From Aestuariivivens insulae (GTDB taxonomy: Bacteria > Bacteroidota > Bacteroidia > Flavobacteriales > Flavobacteriaceae), in assembly GCF_022662195.1 (NCBI RefSeq), contig NZ_JAKMCS010000007.1:1-64000 (forward strand): a stretch of 64,000 nucleotides of DNA. Reading direction: 5' to 3'. Below the pieces are notes generated by a model. That model was not told the DNA's origin, ran no database searches, and saw nothing but the letters and a program-made list of their open reading frames with translations. Positions within the stretch are counted from its first letter, which is position 1. Each line of letters begins with the position of its first letter. Positions 56,294 through 64,000 of the stretch are shown here, piece by piece. The position numbers were made by a program, and so were the translations under genes.

Positions 56294-57110
56294 TTTTAGG
56301 GCATGTTTGTCCACTGCTTTGATTTCCTTAGTGGTATTATCGGTAGTCTAGCTAGGTCATATCTAAAAAACAAGCCATTGTCTTCTGGATTTAAGGGGTT
56401 TAACATTGGGTAAAGCCTTTGTTTGTTTTTCTAGGCATCAAAAAACAGGCTTTACATGACTAATACTGGTGTAACCATATTTGATTATTATCTTAACTGC
56501 CCGAACACTCATACCCAATTGAATTTAAAAGAATTGCTAATGCCCAATGGAACTTGTCAAGATTGCAACAAGTTTTAGGAAAAAATAAGGTTTCTACCTC
56601 ATTGAAAACCCAATTTATCCATTAGTGCTTCGCACTTAATAAATCATACAAACACTCCTTAAACTTTAATTACACTATCAAAAGTGTGACGATCCTAACA
56701 TAATTGAATGGAAGAAAAAATGAATTGAAAATTGCTGTTAGGGATAAAGCAAGGGCAGGTACATCTATTAAACATTTCATTTATTTATGATTAGAGTTTT
56801 AGTTTTTATTGTTGTCTATAGTTCTTTGGAAACCATAATAAGAAAGTAATAGGTTGTTTAAATACAGGAAATAGGCATTGCAAATATTCAAAAAAGCAGA
56901 ATACCAAAGACCTTATTCCTAGGTGTGATTTTTGAAAACTTATTTTAATTGCACATGATATTATTTAAACAATTTATTAAATAAATATTGTGTTAGAATT
57001 GTCGGCCAATACAACGTTGGTAATTATAGTTTGCAATGAGATTAATACGGTTTATGATAATGTAGATGAATTGAATTTAAATGGCTGAATTTTTTTTTAA
57101 AATTATCTAA
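56294..57110. other. Long gene-free region before the GntR gene
   Basis: No supported gene is seen. A frame of 40 codons (56456-56578, ending CQDCNKF) is short and unrecognised. AAAGCCT at 56413-56419 pairs with AGGCTTT at 56447-56453, part of an imperfect hairpin. The rest is AT-rich and without visible structure. It may contain a decayed gene. Confidence 0.35.
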
Positions 57111-57125
57111 AGGATAGAACAGGAT
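57111..57125. promoter_or_regulatory. Candidate GntR operator box 1
   Basis: AGGATAGAACAGGAT is a direct repeat of AGGAT with a 5-base spacer, about 80-100 bp before the GntR-type gene. The identical 15-mer is found before the third susC. Repeats one helical turn apart are compatible with binding of a dimeric regulator. Confidence 0.6.
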
Positions 57126-57205
57126 GGGGTCTAAAAAAAAAAAAACTTTCTTTGATGAATTCAATTTTATAATAGTTGCTTGTTGAAGGTGTTTTACTAT
57201 TGGTA

Positions 57206-58228
57206 ATGTTTAATCTAAATAACAATATGATTGATAATAACATTGTGCTAAGAAACTTAAATGGAAATGAAAGTCCAAAGTACATCAAAATAATTAGTGC
57301 AATTAAGGAAGCTATAGAAATTAATAAACTTAAATTCGGAGACAGAATACCATCAATTAATGAATTTAGCAAGGGTTATAAGGTATCAAGAGATACAGTT
57401 TACAAGGCCTATACTTTATTGAAAAAAGAAGGTTATATTCAGTCAACGCCTAATAAAGGATATTATATATCAAAAAGCACCAGAAAAATACTGCTTTTAA
57501 TTAGTACGTTTAAGGCATATAAAGAGGTGTTTTATCATTCTTTTATGAATTGCTTACCCGAAAATGTTATAGTTGATTTACAGTTTCACCATTATAATAT
57601 AAAGAATTTTAAATCCATGATAGATGTAGATAATGCTAAGTACTATAAATATATCGTTATGGGCTTTGATCACCCTGATGTTTATGGGGTACTTTCCAAA
57701 ATTGATAAAAAAAAACTCTTGCTTATTGATTGGAAGGCTAACTTGGAAGGATTTGAAAACTATATATATCAAGATTTTGGTAAGGCTTTTTATTCATGTT
57801 TGCAAGAAGCTAAGTCTTTGTTTTCTAAATATAGAAAACTCATGTTTGTTTATCCAGAATTTACCCACCATCCTTACGAAAGTGTAGTTTATTTTGAAAA
57901 GTTCTGTGTTTCAAATGGTTTTGAATTTGGAGTTTGTGAAAATTCTAAGAAATTGTCGGTCGAAAAAGACACGGCATATATTAGTGTGAACGATCGTATT
58001 TTGTATAAACTTTTAAACCAATGTAATGATGAACATCTAGAAATTGGTAAGGATGTGGGCATTTTATCATATAATGATACTCCATTAAAGAAGTTTACTT
58101 ATAAAGGTATAACGGTTGTCTCTATAGATTTTAAGGAATTCGGTGCTAAAGTGGCCAATTTTATTACTTCCGATCAAATATTGGCATCTTATTTAAATAC
58201 GGAATTAATATTAAGGGATTCTTTATAA
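57206..58228 (+). CDS. GntR-family regulator with C-terminal sugar-sensing-like domain
   Basis: This is a transcriptional regulator of about 340 residues. The winged helix is at about 20-85 (PKYIKIISAIKEAIEINKLK, then IPSINEFSKGYKVSRDTVYK and a wing GYIQSTPNKGYYISKS). The C-terminal domain of about 250 residues is of the periplasmic-binding-protein/LacI type (YIVMGFDHPD; VGILSYNDTPL; ITVVSIDFKEFG near the end), a known combination in Bacteroidota. The start is taken as ATG 57206. ATG 57227 is the alternative, and TTG 57176 is less likely. It precedes genes for uronate catabolism, and 15-bp direct-repeat boxes are found before it and downstream genes, so it probably controls that set in response to a sugar or sugar acid. 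Confidence 0.88.
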   Translation: MFNLNNNMIDNNIVLRNLNGNESPKYIKIISAIKEAIEINKLKFGDRIPSINEFSKGYKVSRDTVYKAYTLLKKEGYIQSTPNKGYYISKSTRKILLLISTFKAYKEVFYHSFMNCLPENVIVDLQFHHYNIKNFKSMIDVDNAKYYKYIVMGFDHPDVYGVLSKIDKKKLLLIDWKANLEGFENYIYQDFGKAFYSCLQEAKSLFSKYRKLMFVYPEFTHHPYESVVYFEKFCVSNGFEFGVCENSKKLSVEKDTAYISVNDRILYKLLNQCNDEHLEIGKDVGILSYNDTPLKKFTYKGITVVSIDFKEFGAKVANFITSDQILASYLNTELILRDSL

Positions 58229-58584
58229 AACAGCAGTCCATACTTTATTGAAAGTAGGATCTTATTGGACGGGGAATAACTACAAATTCCTTGAAGAGGT
58301 GCATGGATTGGTTACGTTTTTTTATATGCTTTTCACAGGACACAGCAGGACAGTTTGGCTGGCCTTGTTTAATAATTTTGTTATAACACCACTTAGTTCG
58401 GGAAGGTTTTCTTTTTAACTTTTTTAAACCCCATAAGTGGAGGTATTTGTCGATGTGACATCAGTTTAATAGGCTAATAATTCAGTATCGTGTAATTAGG
58501 AATGAAATTGATTGTACTGCATTGAAACACCAATTCAATTTTTGAAATTAATATAATATCAGGTGATTAATAAAATTTAAACGA
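58229..58584. other. Intergenic region between GntR gene and SDR gene
   Basis: No gene is seen. The stretch contains candidate operator box 2 and a 7-bp inverted pair CCACTTA/TAAGTGG spanning about 58393-58440. It should carry the promoter of the SDR-uxuA operon. Confidence 0.4.
58337..58351. promoter_or_regulatory. Candidate GntR operator box 2 (diverged)
   Basis: AGGACACAGCAGGAC matches box 1 at 11 of 15 positions and keeps both AGGA direct repeats with the same 10-base spacing. It lies about 235 bp before the SDR gene, in a region without genes. Confidence 0.45.
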
Positions 58585-59412
58585 ATGAAAAAAACAATTG
58601 TAATAACAGGAGCTGGAGGTGTATTATGTAGTACTTTGGCAGAGGCATTGGCCATGGAAGGTCATAAAGTTGCCTTATTGGATTTGAATAAGGAATCTGC
58701 AATTGCTGCTGCAAAAAACATTAAGGACAAAGGGGGTGAAGCTATTGGAGTTGAAGCTAATGTTTTGGATGAAGCGTCTTTAAGGCAGGCAAAACAAGAG
58801 GTAAACAATGTTTTTGGTAAATGTGATATCCTTCTTAATGGAGCAGGGGGAAATCATCCTTTAGGAACTACTAGTGATCCATTTTTACAAGAGGATGATT
58901 TAAAGATCAAAGTTGAAGGGTTTAAAACGTTTTTTGATTTGGATCCGGATGGAATACAGTTCGTGTTCAATTTAAATTTTATAGGAACCTTATTGCCCAC
59001 ACAAATTTTTGCGCAAGATATGGTTGGTAGAAATAACTGTAGTATTTTAAATATTTCATCAATGAATGCTTTTAAGCCTTTAACAAAAATACCAGCATAC
59101 AGTGGGGCTAAGGCGGCGGTATCTAACTTTACCCAATGGTTAGCAGTGCACTTTTCAAAAGTGAATATACGTGTTAATGCCTTGGCGCCTGGGTTTTTCT
59201 TAACGGAACAAAACCGAACCTTGTTAACTAATGGTGACGGTAGTTTAACATCTCGTGGAAATCAAATAATTGAGAGAACTCCTATGGGCAAATTTGGCAA
59301 GCCAGAAGATTTAATAGGTACAACGTTATGGTTATGCGGAGAAGAGGCTTCATTTGTAACAGGAATTGTTGTTCCTATTGATGGAGGGTTTAGCGCATAT
59401 AGTGGCATTTAG
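58585..59412 (+). CDS. SDR oxidoreductase, probable D-mannonate oxidoreductase (fructuronate reductase)
   Basis: This is a cytoplasmic NAD(P)-dependent short-chain dehydrogenase of 275 residues. The nucleotide-binding motif is TGAGGVLC (8-15), with the last canonical glycine replaced as usual in this subgroup. NGAGG (85-89) matches the NNAG position. The catalytic residues are S158 or S159 in NISSM, Y172 and K176 in YSGAK. The C-terminus has GKPEDLIGTTLWLCGEEASF and IDGGFSAYSG. It is 30 bp before mannonate dehydratase, so interconversion of fructuronate and mannonate is the likely reaction. It would replace the unrelated long-chain UxuB. Confidence 0.85.
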   Translation: MKKTIVITGAGGVLCSTLAEALAMEGHKVALLDLNKESAIAAAKNIKDKGGEAIGVEANVLDEASLRQAKQEVNNVFGKCDILLNGAGGNHPLGTTSDPFLQEDDLKIKVEGFKTFFDLDPDGIQFVFNLNFIGTLLPTQIFAQDMVGRNNCSILNISSMNAFKPLTKIPAYSGAKAAVSNFTQWLAVHFSKVNIRVNALAPGFFLTEQNRTLLTNGDGSLTSRGNQIIERTPMGKFGKPEDLIGTTLWLCGEEASFVTGIVVPIDGGFSAYSGI

Positions 59413-59442
59413 TATTAATTTGTAAAAGCTTAGCGACACAAG

Positions 59443-60627
59443 ATGGAACAAACATGGAGATGGTATGGGCCAAATGATCCCGTAACCTTATCAGATATAA
59501 AGCAGGCGGGAGCTACAGGGGTGGTTTCGGCATTGCATCATATTCCTAATGGAGAGATATGGACGATTGAAGAGATACAAAAAAGAAAAAATATCATAGA
59601 GCAAGCTGGATTGATTTGGAGCGTCGTTGAAAGTATTCCTGTTCATGAAAATATAAAAACACGTTCCGGTAATTACAATACCTATATAGAACATTACCAA
59701 AAGAGTATAGAAAACTTAGCGTATTGTGGTGTTAAGATTGTATGTTATAACTTTATGCCGGTATTGGATTGGACGCGTACTGATTTGGGTTTTGAAGTTG
59801 AAGATGGTTCCAAAGCTTTGCGTTTTGATATGACTGCTTTTGCGGCATTTGAATTGTATTTATTAAACCGGCCAGGAGCAGAATGTAATTACTCTGAAGC
59901 ACAGCAAAGGACAGCAAAGAAATATGTGGATAATCTATCTGAAGAAGCAAAAGCACAACTTATAAATAATATTATTGCAGGTCTTCCAGGAGCTGAAGAG
60001 GGTTATACTTTGGAGCAGTTTCAAAGTGTTTTGGATACTTACAATGATATTGATGCCAAGACCCTTAGGGAGAATTTAGTATCGTTTTTAAAAGAAATTA
60101 TTCCAGTGGCATCTAAAAATGATGTTTTAATGTGTATTCATCCAGACGACCCTCCCTATCCCATCTTGGGTTTGCCGAGAGTGGTCAGTACAGAAGCAGA
60201 TTATGCATACTTGTTCGAGAGTGTTCCAGATAGGTCTAATGGCATTACATTTTGTACAGGTTCATTAGGGGTGAGGGCAGATAATAATTTGCCACAAATA
60301 TTTAGGCGGTTTGCAGATAGAGCTCATTTTCTACATTTAAGAAGCACTAAGCGTGATGAACATGGCAATTTTTACGAAGCGAATCATCTGGAAGGCGATG
60401 TCGATATGTATGCCGTAATAAAAGAAATCCTTGTTGAGGAAAAAAGGAGAAGGGATCTGGGGTATGATCACTCGATCATTCCCGTAAGACCTGATCATGG
60501 ACACCAAATGTTGGATGATTTAAACAAAAGAACTAATCCTGGATATTCTGGGATTGGAAGGTTAAGGGGCTTGGCAGAACTGCGGGGCTTAGAGTTTGGA
60601 ATTAGTAAAAGTCTGGATTATGAGTAA
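59443..60627 (+). CDS. uxuA: Mannonate dehydratase UxuA
   Basis: This is a cytoplasmic metal-dependent enzyme of 394 residues that dehydrates D-mannonate to 2-keto-3-deoxygluconate in glucuronate catabolism. It is full length. Family landmarks are [20 protein letters not shown] at the start, [32 protein letters not shown] (about 102-115), [20 protein letters not shown] (about 227-246), [23 protein letters not shown] and [11 protein letters not shown] with [17 protein letters not shown] near the end. The upstream SDR would supply mannonate from fructuronate. Later steps (KDG kinase, KDPG aldolase) and the isomerase UxaC are not in this window. Confidence 0.96.
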   Translation: MEQTWRWYGPNDPVTLSDIKQAGATGVVSALHHIPNGEIWTIEEIQKRKNIIEQAGLIWSVVESIPVHENIKTRSGNYNTYIEHYQKSIENLAYCGVKIVCYNFMPVLDWTRTDLGFEVEDGSKALRFDMTAFAAFELYLLNRPGAECNYSEAQQRTAKKYVDNLSEEAKAQLINNIIAGLPGAEEGYTLEQFQSVLDTYNDIDAKTLRENLVSFLKEIIPVASKNDVLMCIHPDDPPYPILGLPRVVSTEADYAYLFESVPDRSNGITFCTGSLGVRADNNLPQIFRRFADRAHFLHLRSTKRDEHGNFYEANHLEGDVDMYAVIKEILVEEKRRRDLGYDHSIIPVRPDHGHQMLDDLNKRTNPGYSGIGRLRGLAELRGLEFGISKSLDYE

Positions 60628-60737
60628 AATGGATTTTAAACAGTCCATATGGGATAATTTTATTGGTCTCAAATTTAGTTAAAACTATACGCTTTAGTAC
60701 ATCTCGCTTTAGCTTCTAAAAATATTTTACGCACGAA

Positions 60738-60753
60738 CCTGCCGACAGGCAGG
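60738..60753. repeat. Near-palindromic CCTGCC repeat
   Basis: CCTGCCGACAGGCAGG is an imperfect palindrome of a kind I recall as a dispersed element in many Flavobacteriia genomes. It is GC-rich against AT-rich surroundings and is the only copy I noticed in the window. Its dispersal elsewhere cannot be tested here. Confidence 0.5.
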
Positions 60754-61009
60754 TAATCAAAAATTATTTACAATAAAAACAAAAAGTATTCGTGAATTAG
60801 TAACAGAAAAGATCACGAATGGATAGGGCTATCAGTACGCAATTGAACTATGTCGCTTTAGTCCATAGTGGTTTAGTTTAAGGTCATAAGCATTCCAAGT
60901 ACAATTGCTTTTTTAGGAGGTACGAATTCAAAAATCAGCTATATTATGTCATTTCCTATTTGATAGTACTGTAATATCAAATGGGAAATAGTATCAAAAA
61001 AGGGATATT

Positions 61010-61194
61010 GTGGATCCCGTAGGTAGCGGTGGCGGCATGATCTATGGCCTGTTGACCTACCCAGAGGACGATAAAATGCATTGGGCTTTTCCGTGACGAC
61101 AACCTCCTTGAAGCATACCATAAAAGGCAATGCCAGCTTGGTGACCGTTGCAGAAGTTGGGACGTTAATGTGGGTGACGCCACAGGACGTGTAG
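61010..61194 (+). pseudogene. Unidentified broken gene remnant
   Basis: This block of about 185 bp is near 50 percent G+C against about one third around it. Two plus-strand frames are protein-like and overlap by one base: VDPVGSGGGMIYGLLTYPED and onward (from 61010, stop at 61094), then TTTSLKHTIKGNASLVTVAE and onward (from 61096, stop at 61192-61194) in another frame. This fits a frameshifted fragment of one gene. I do not recognise the family. A chance open frame in a transferred fragment is the alternative. Confidence 0.3.
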
Positions 61195-61650
61195 CACGAT
61201 AGAACTAAACGATAAGAATAAATGTTATAATAGCAATGGGTATAAGCAATGATATGGACAGGTCATATTACATGTATATCCTCCTAGGGTAAGTATTGCT
61301 AATATTTTGAAATCTCAAAAAAAAAAGATTTGCCTCTAGAGGTCTTTCTTTATAGCGAAAGGATTTTTATTGTTTTTATACTGAAGCAAAATTCTTCTTG
61401 TATTTTACACGAATATAAATAGTTTAAATAAAATCCTTGCAATTTCAACGCTAGCTACAATTAAAGATAATTTTAGAGAGTACACCTCTTTTTTGTATTG
61501 TTAAAATGGCATGAAGCAGGTAACTTTTTGTGCAATTTTTAAGAAAACCTAAAGAATTGGTGCTATTCTAATTCTTATAATGAAATGGATAATTTATCTT
61601 AATATTCATTAGCAATATTTAATTAAATCACCAAGATAATACTTCGTCAC

Positions 61651-61665
61651 AGGATAGAACAGGAT
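61651..61665. promoter_or_regulatory. Candidate GntR operator box 3
   Basis: AGGATAGAACAGGAT is identical over 15 bp to the box before the GntR-type gene and lies about 100 bp before the third susC start. Both copies keep two AGGAT repeats ten bases apart. Confidence 0.65.
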
Positions 61666-61763
61666 ACACTTATTTAACTTTAATCGTAAAATTGCTACAT
61701 ATTAATATGACTTTATTAGAGCTATTGCTCTTAATAATCATACTTACTAATAAACCATAATAT

Positions 61764-64000
61764 ATGTTAAAACTACAACTCAAAATGAAACAAAAAATGA
61801 AAAGACAATCTTCTGATTCTGTGTTTTTATTATTACTTGTTCTGGTATTTTCCAGTTTTACAAGTGTTAATTTAGAAGCTCAGAATAGGATTACAGGCAC
61901 AGTCACTGGGACAGATGGATTTCCAATTCCTGGTGTAAATGTAGTTCAGAAAGGAACTTCTAATGGTGCTTCTACAGATTTTGATGGTAAGTTCAGCTTG
62001 CTTCTTCAATCTGGCAGTCAAACCTTAGTGCTTTCTTATATTGGCTACAAAACCCAAGAAGTTGCTATAGGTAGTCAAACCACACTAAATATATCACTTG
62101 AAGAAGATATTGCAGCCTTGGATGAGGTGGTTGTAATTGGTTATGCACCTATTGAACGTAAAAAAGTATTAGGTTCTCTTGTTTCTGTCAAGGCAGAATC
62201 AATAGAGCAAGCTACTCCGGTACAAGCATTTGATGCGGTTCAAGGTAAACTTTCTGGTGTTCAAATTTTATCTAACAATGGGCCAGGTAACGGATTCGAT
62301 ATCAAGATCCGTGGAGTGTCTACGTTTGGTAGTGGAACATCACCTTTATATGTTGTAGATGGACAACAGCTTGATAATATCGATAACATAAACCCAGATA
62401 ATATAGCTTCTTTAGAGGTTTTAAAGGATGGTGCAACGGCCGCTATTTATGGTGCGCAAGCTGCAAATGGGGTTGTTTTAATCACTACCAAATCTGGTAA
62501 GACAGGAAAAATGAGATTGGATATTTCTACGGTAACAGGGATAAATGCTTTGGTAGGTGATTTACCAGTAGCCAATACAAAAGAAAGATTGCTTTATGAA
62601 AGCTTAAGAAGAAATAACTCTACTACACTGTTAGGGCAAGAAAGAGACTCATTAAGTTTGCTTAACAGAAATTCTTACGATTTACAGAAATTATTAACCA
62701 GACCTGCAGTTAGGCACCAAACCAATGTGTCTTTAAGTGGAGGTACAGATAAGGTTAAATATTATTGGAATACAGGGTTTTTAAATGAAGATGGTATTGT
62801 AAGAAATAGTGGTTATAAGAGGGTTAATACCCAAGTGAAGCTGGACATTAATGCTACTAATAAATTAAAAGCAGGAACTAGAGTAGCACTTTCTTACGAA
62901 AATCAAGGAGGTATAGCTACGGGGAATGTATTACAGCAATTGGTGGAACGAATTGCTTATTATCCCTTATTTGAACCTAACGGAGATTTTACACCTACGT
63001 TGTTTGGTCGTCAAAACCCGATTGCTAATGCCGAATTAAGAACGATTGACAATAGAAATTTTAGAGCCCAAATATTTAATTATGTGCAGTTGGAGATTTT
63101 ACCTAAGTTAACGTTAAAGTCAACATTAGGTATTAACTTTAGGCTGCAAAAACGAGATGATTTTACACCATCTTTATTAATTGGAAACGGAGGTGGAGGA
63201 ACGCCTAGAGGTAGAGAACGTAATTATTTAAGTTATAGAATTCAAAATGAAAACTTTGTAAATTATAAAAACTCATTTGGCAAGCACGATGTTGCAGCTT
63301 TTGCTGGGATGCAGATAACAAAAGATGTAAGAGAGTTTTCGGACTTTAGCAGTTTGTTTAATGATGATTTGATCCAAACTTTCAATAACACTGCGCCTAT
63401 GGCAATCACAAGTGCAAGTGAAAATTCAAGAAACAATCTCTATTCGTTGTTTGGTGGTATTAATTATGATTTTGCAGATAAATATTTGATAGGTGCTACA
63501 ATAAGACGTGACGGATCTTCTAGATTTGGAGATGAAAATGAATTTGGTATTTTCCCATCAGCAAATGTAGGTTGGAGGATAAGTAGTGAGGGTTTTCTTA
63601 AAGGAAGTAGTACGATTAATAATTTATTGTTAAGAGCAAGTTATGGTGTGGTTGGTAATCAGGCTATACCGAATTATGAATTTACCGGCGCCCTGTCTCC
63701 GGGATTTAATTATGCTGGTTTAGGAGGGGTGGCCCCAACGCGTTTAGGTAACTCAGATCTGAAATGGGAAAGAACAGAATCAACAAACCTTGGTTTTGAC
63801 CTATCCATGTTCAAAAATAGATTAACCTTAAATTTTGATGTTTGGGAGAAAAAGACAACCGACTTATTGGCAATAACGCCGTTACCTGAAGAATCTGGTT
63901 TTGCTGGTATAAGAAGAAATGTTGGTGCTGTGGAGAACAGAGGTATAGATATCAGTATTACAGGTACAATCTTAAAAACAAAGGATTTTACTTGGAGTAG
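61764..64000 (+). CDS. SusC-type TonB-dependent outer-membrane transporter (third, 3' end outside window)
   Basis: The frame is open from the ATG at 61764 to the last base, about 745 codons, and the gene is cut by the window edge. ATGs at 61785 and 61797 are possible starts. The long signal region ends NLEAQN (about residue 40). A regulatory-like domain follows (ITGTVTGTDGFPIPGVNV), then EDIAALDEVVVIGYAP (TonB-box-like), a plug (FDAVQGKLSGVQIL, later IYGAQAANGVVLITTKSGK) and the first half of the barrel. It is preceded by the same 15-bp box as the GntR-type gene and follows uxuA, so it probably imports a uronate-containing oligosaccharide. A susD gene is expected just beyond the window. Confidence 0.93.
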   Translation, partial: MLKLQLKMKQKMKRQSSDSVFLLLLVLVFSSFTSVNLEAQNRITGTVTGTDGFPIPGVNVVQKGTSNGASTDFDGKFSLLLQSGSQTLVLSYIGYKTQEVAIGSQTTLNISLEEDIAALDEVVVIGYAPIERKKVLGSLVSVKAESIEQATPVQAFDAVQGKLSGVQILSNNGPGNGFDIKIRGVSTFGSGTSPLYVVDGQQLDNIDNINPDNIASLEVLKDGATAAIYGAQAANGVVLITTKSGKTGKMRLDISTVTGINALVGDLPVANTKERLLYESLRRNNSTTLLGQERDSLSLLNRNSYDLQKLLTRPAVRHQTNVSLSGGTDKVKYYWNTGFLNEDGIVRNSGYKRVNTQVKLDINATNKLKAGTRVALSYENQGGIATGNVLQQLVERIAYYPLFEPNGDFTPTLFGRQNPIANAELRTIDNRNFRAQIFNYVQLEILPKLTLKSTLGINFRLQKRDDFTPSLLIGNGGGGTPRGRERNYLSYRIQNENFVNYKNSFGKHDVAAFAGMQITKDVREFSDFSSLFNDDLIQTFNNTAPMAITSASENSRNNLYSLFGGINYDFADKYLIGATIRRDGSSRFGDENEFGIFPSANVGWRISSEGFLKGSSTINNLLLRASYGVVGNQAIPNYEFTGALSPGFNYAGLGGVAPTRLGNSDLKWERTESTNLGFDLSMFKNRLTLNFDVWEKKTTDLLAITPLPEESGFAGIRRNVGAVENRGIDISITGTILKTKDFTWS

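Larger units (their letters stand above)
60628..61763. other. Long intergenic region before the third susC
   Basis: The 1.1 kb region holds a 16-bp palindrome at 60738, three copies of CGCTTTAG (about 60689-60858), a GC-richer block that looks like a broken gene (61010-61194), a short palindrome CCTCTAGAGG near 61336-61345 and candidate operator box 3. The susC promoter must lie near its right end. Confidence 0.5.

Noticed and set aside
56456-56578. Plus-strand frame of 40 codons ending CQDCNKF
   Set aside because: Too short and unmatched. The CxxC alone does not support a zinc-binding protein.
57103-57372. Minus-strand frame of 89 codons overlapping the GntR gene start
   Set aside because: It is antisense to the winged-helix domain and the operator box, and its hydrophobic stretches come from AT-rich DNA.

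Overview
The window looks like a chromosomal piece of a marine member of the Flavobacteriaceae (Bacteroidota). The DNA is AT-rich. It encodes three SusC-type transporters and two SusD partners, lipoproteins with Bacteroidota lipoboxes, type IX secretion sorting domains, sulfatases, and a conjugation module of the Bacteroidetes Tra type.

Region 1 (1 to about 9590) is the end of an integrative conjugative element. It holds a 5'-truncated P-loop ATPase remnant, a DUF4143 AAA ATPase on the minus strand behind a striking set of 33-bp repeats, and a compact plus-strand operon traE-F-G-I-J-K-M-N coding for the mating-pair channel. It ends at a fragment that reads as the 3' end of a tRNA gene followed by that tRNA's own terminator. 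I read this as the distal attachment site of an element whose other end lies left of the window.

Region 2 (about 9.6-12.2 kb) is a roughly 1 kb gene-free stretch, a NUDIX hydrolase and a divergent AraC-type regulator.

Region 3 (12.7-39.95 kb) is a co-directional polysaccharide utilisation operon. In order it codes for a SusE/F-like glycan-binding lipoprotein, SusC, SusD, GH30, a clan GH-A hydrolase, a second GH30, an S1 sulfatase, an MFS sugar porter, an SGNH hydrolase, GH2, a DUF5107-TPR protein, two more S1 sulfatases and a second GH2. Region 4 (40.4-49.9 kb) is a second SusC/SusD pair with an FG-GAP/ASPIC lipoprotein and a vanadium-haloperoxidase-like protein. Region 5 (50.2-56.1 kb) has an Asp-box propeller protein with a type IX sorting domain, an FN3-like lipoprotein, a GH16 lipoprotein and a small type IX-sorted probable glycan-binding protein. 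Region 6 (57.2-64 kb) has a GntR-type regulator, an SDR oxidoreductase and mannonate dehydratase (glucuronate catabolism), then a third SusC that runs off the end. Near-identical 15-bp boxes precede the regulator and the third susC, and a weaker one precedes the SDR gene, suggesting one regulon.

Taken together the enzymes suggest a sulfated, uronic-acid-bearing algal glycan. Two GH30 enzymes of the beta-1,6-galactanase-like type, GH16, two GH2 and three sulfatases are compatible with a sulfated beta-galactan or arabinogalactan carrying glucuronate. The substrate is an inference from families, not something the sequence proves. Surface lipoproteins would bind and cut the chain, SusCD would import oligosaccharides, periplasmic enzymes would desulfate and trim them, the MFS porter would import sugars, and the SDR/UxuA pair would feed uronate into central metabolism.
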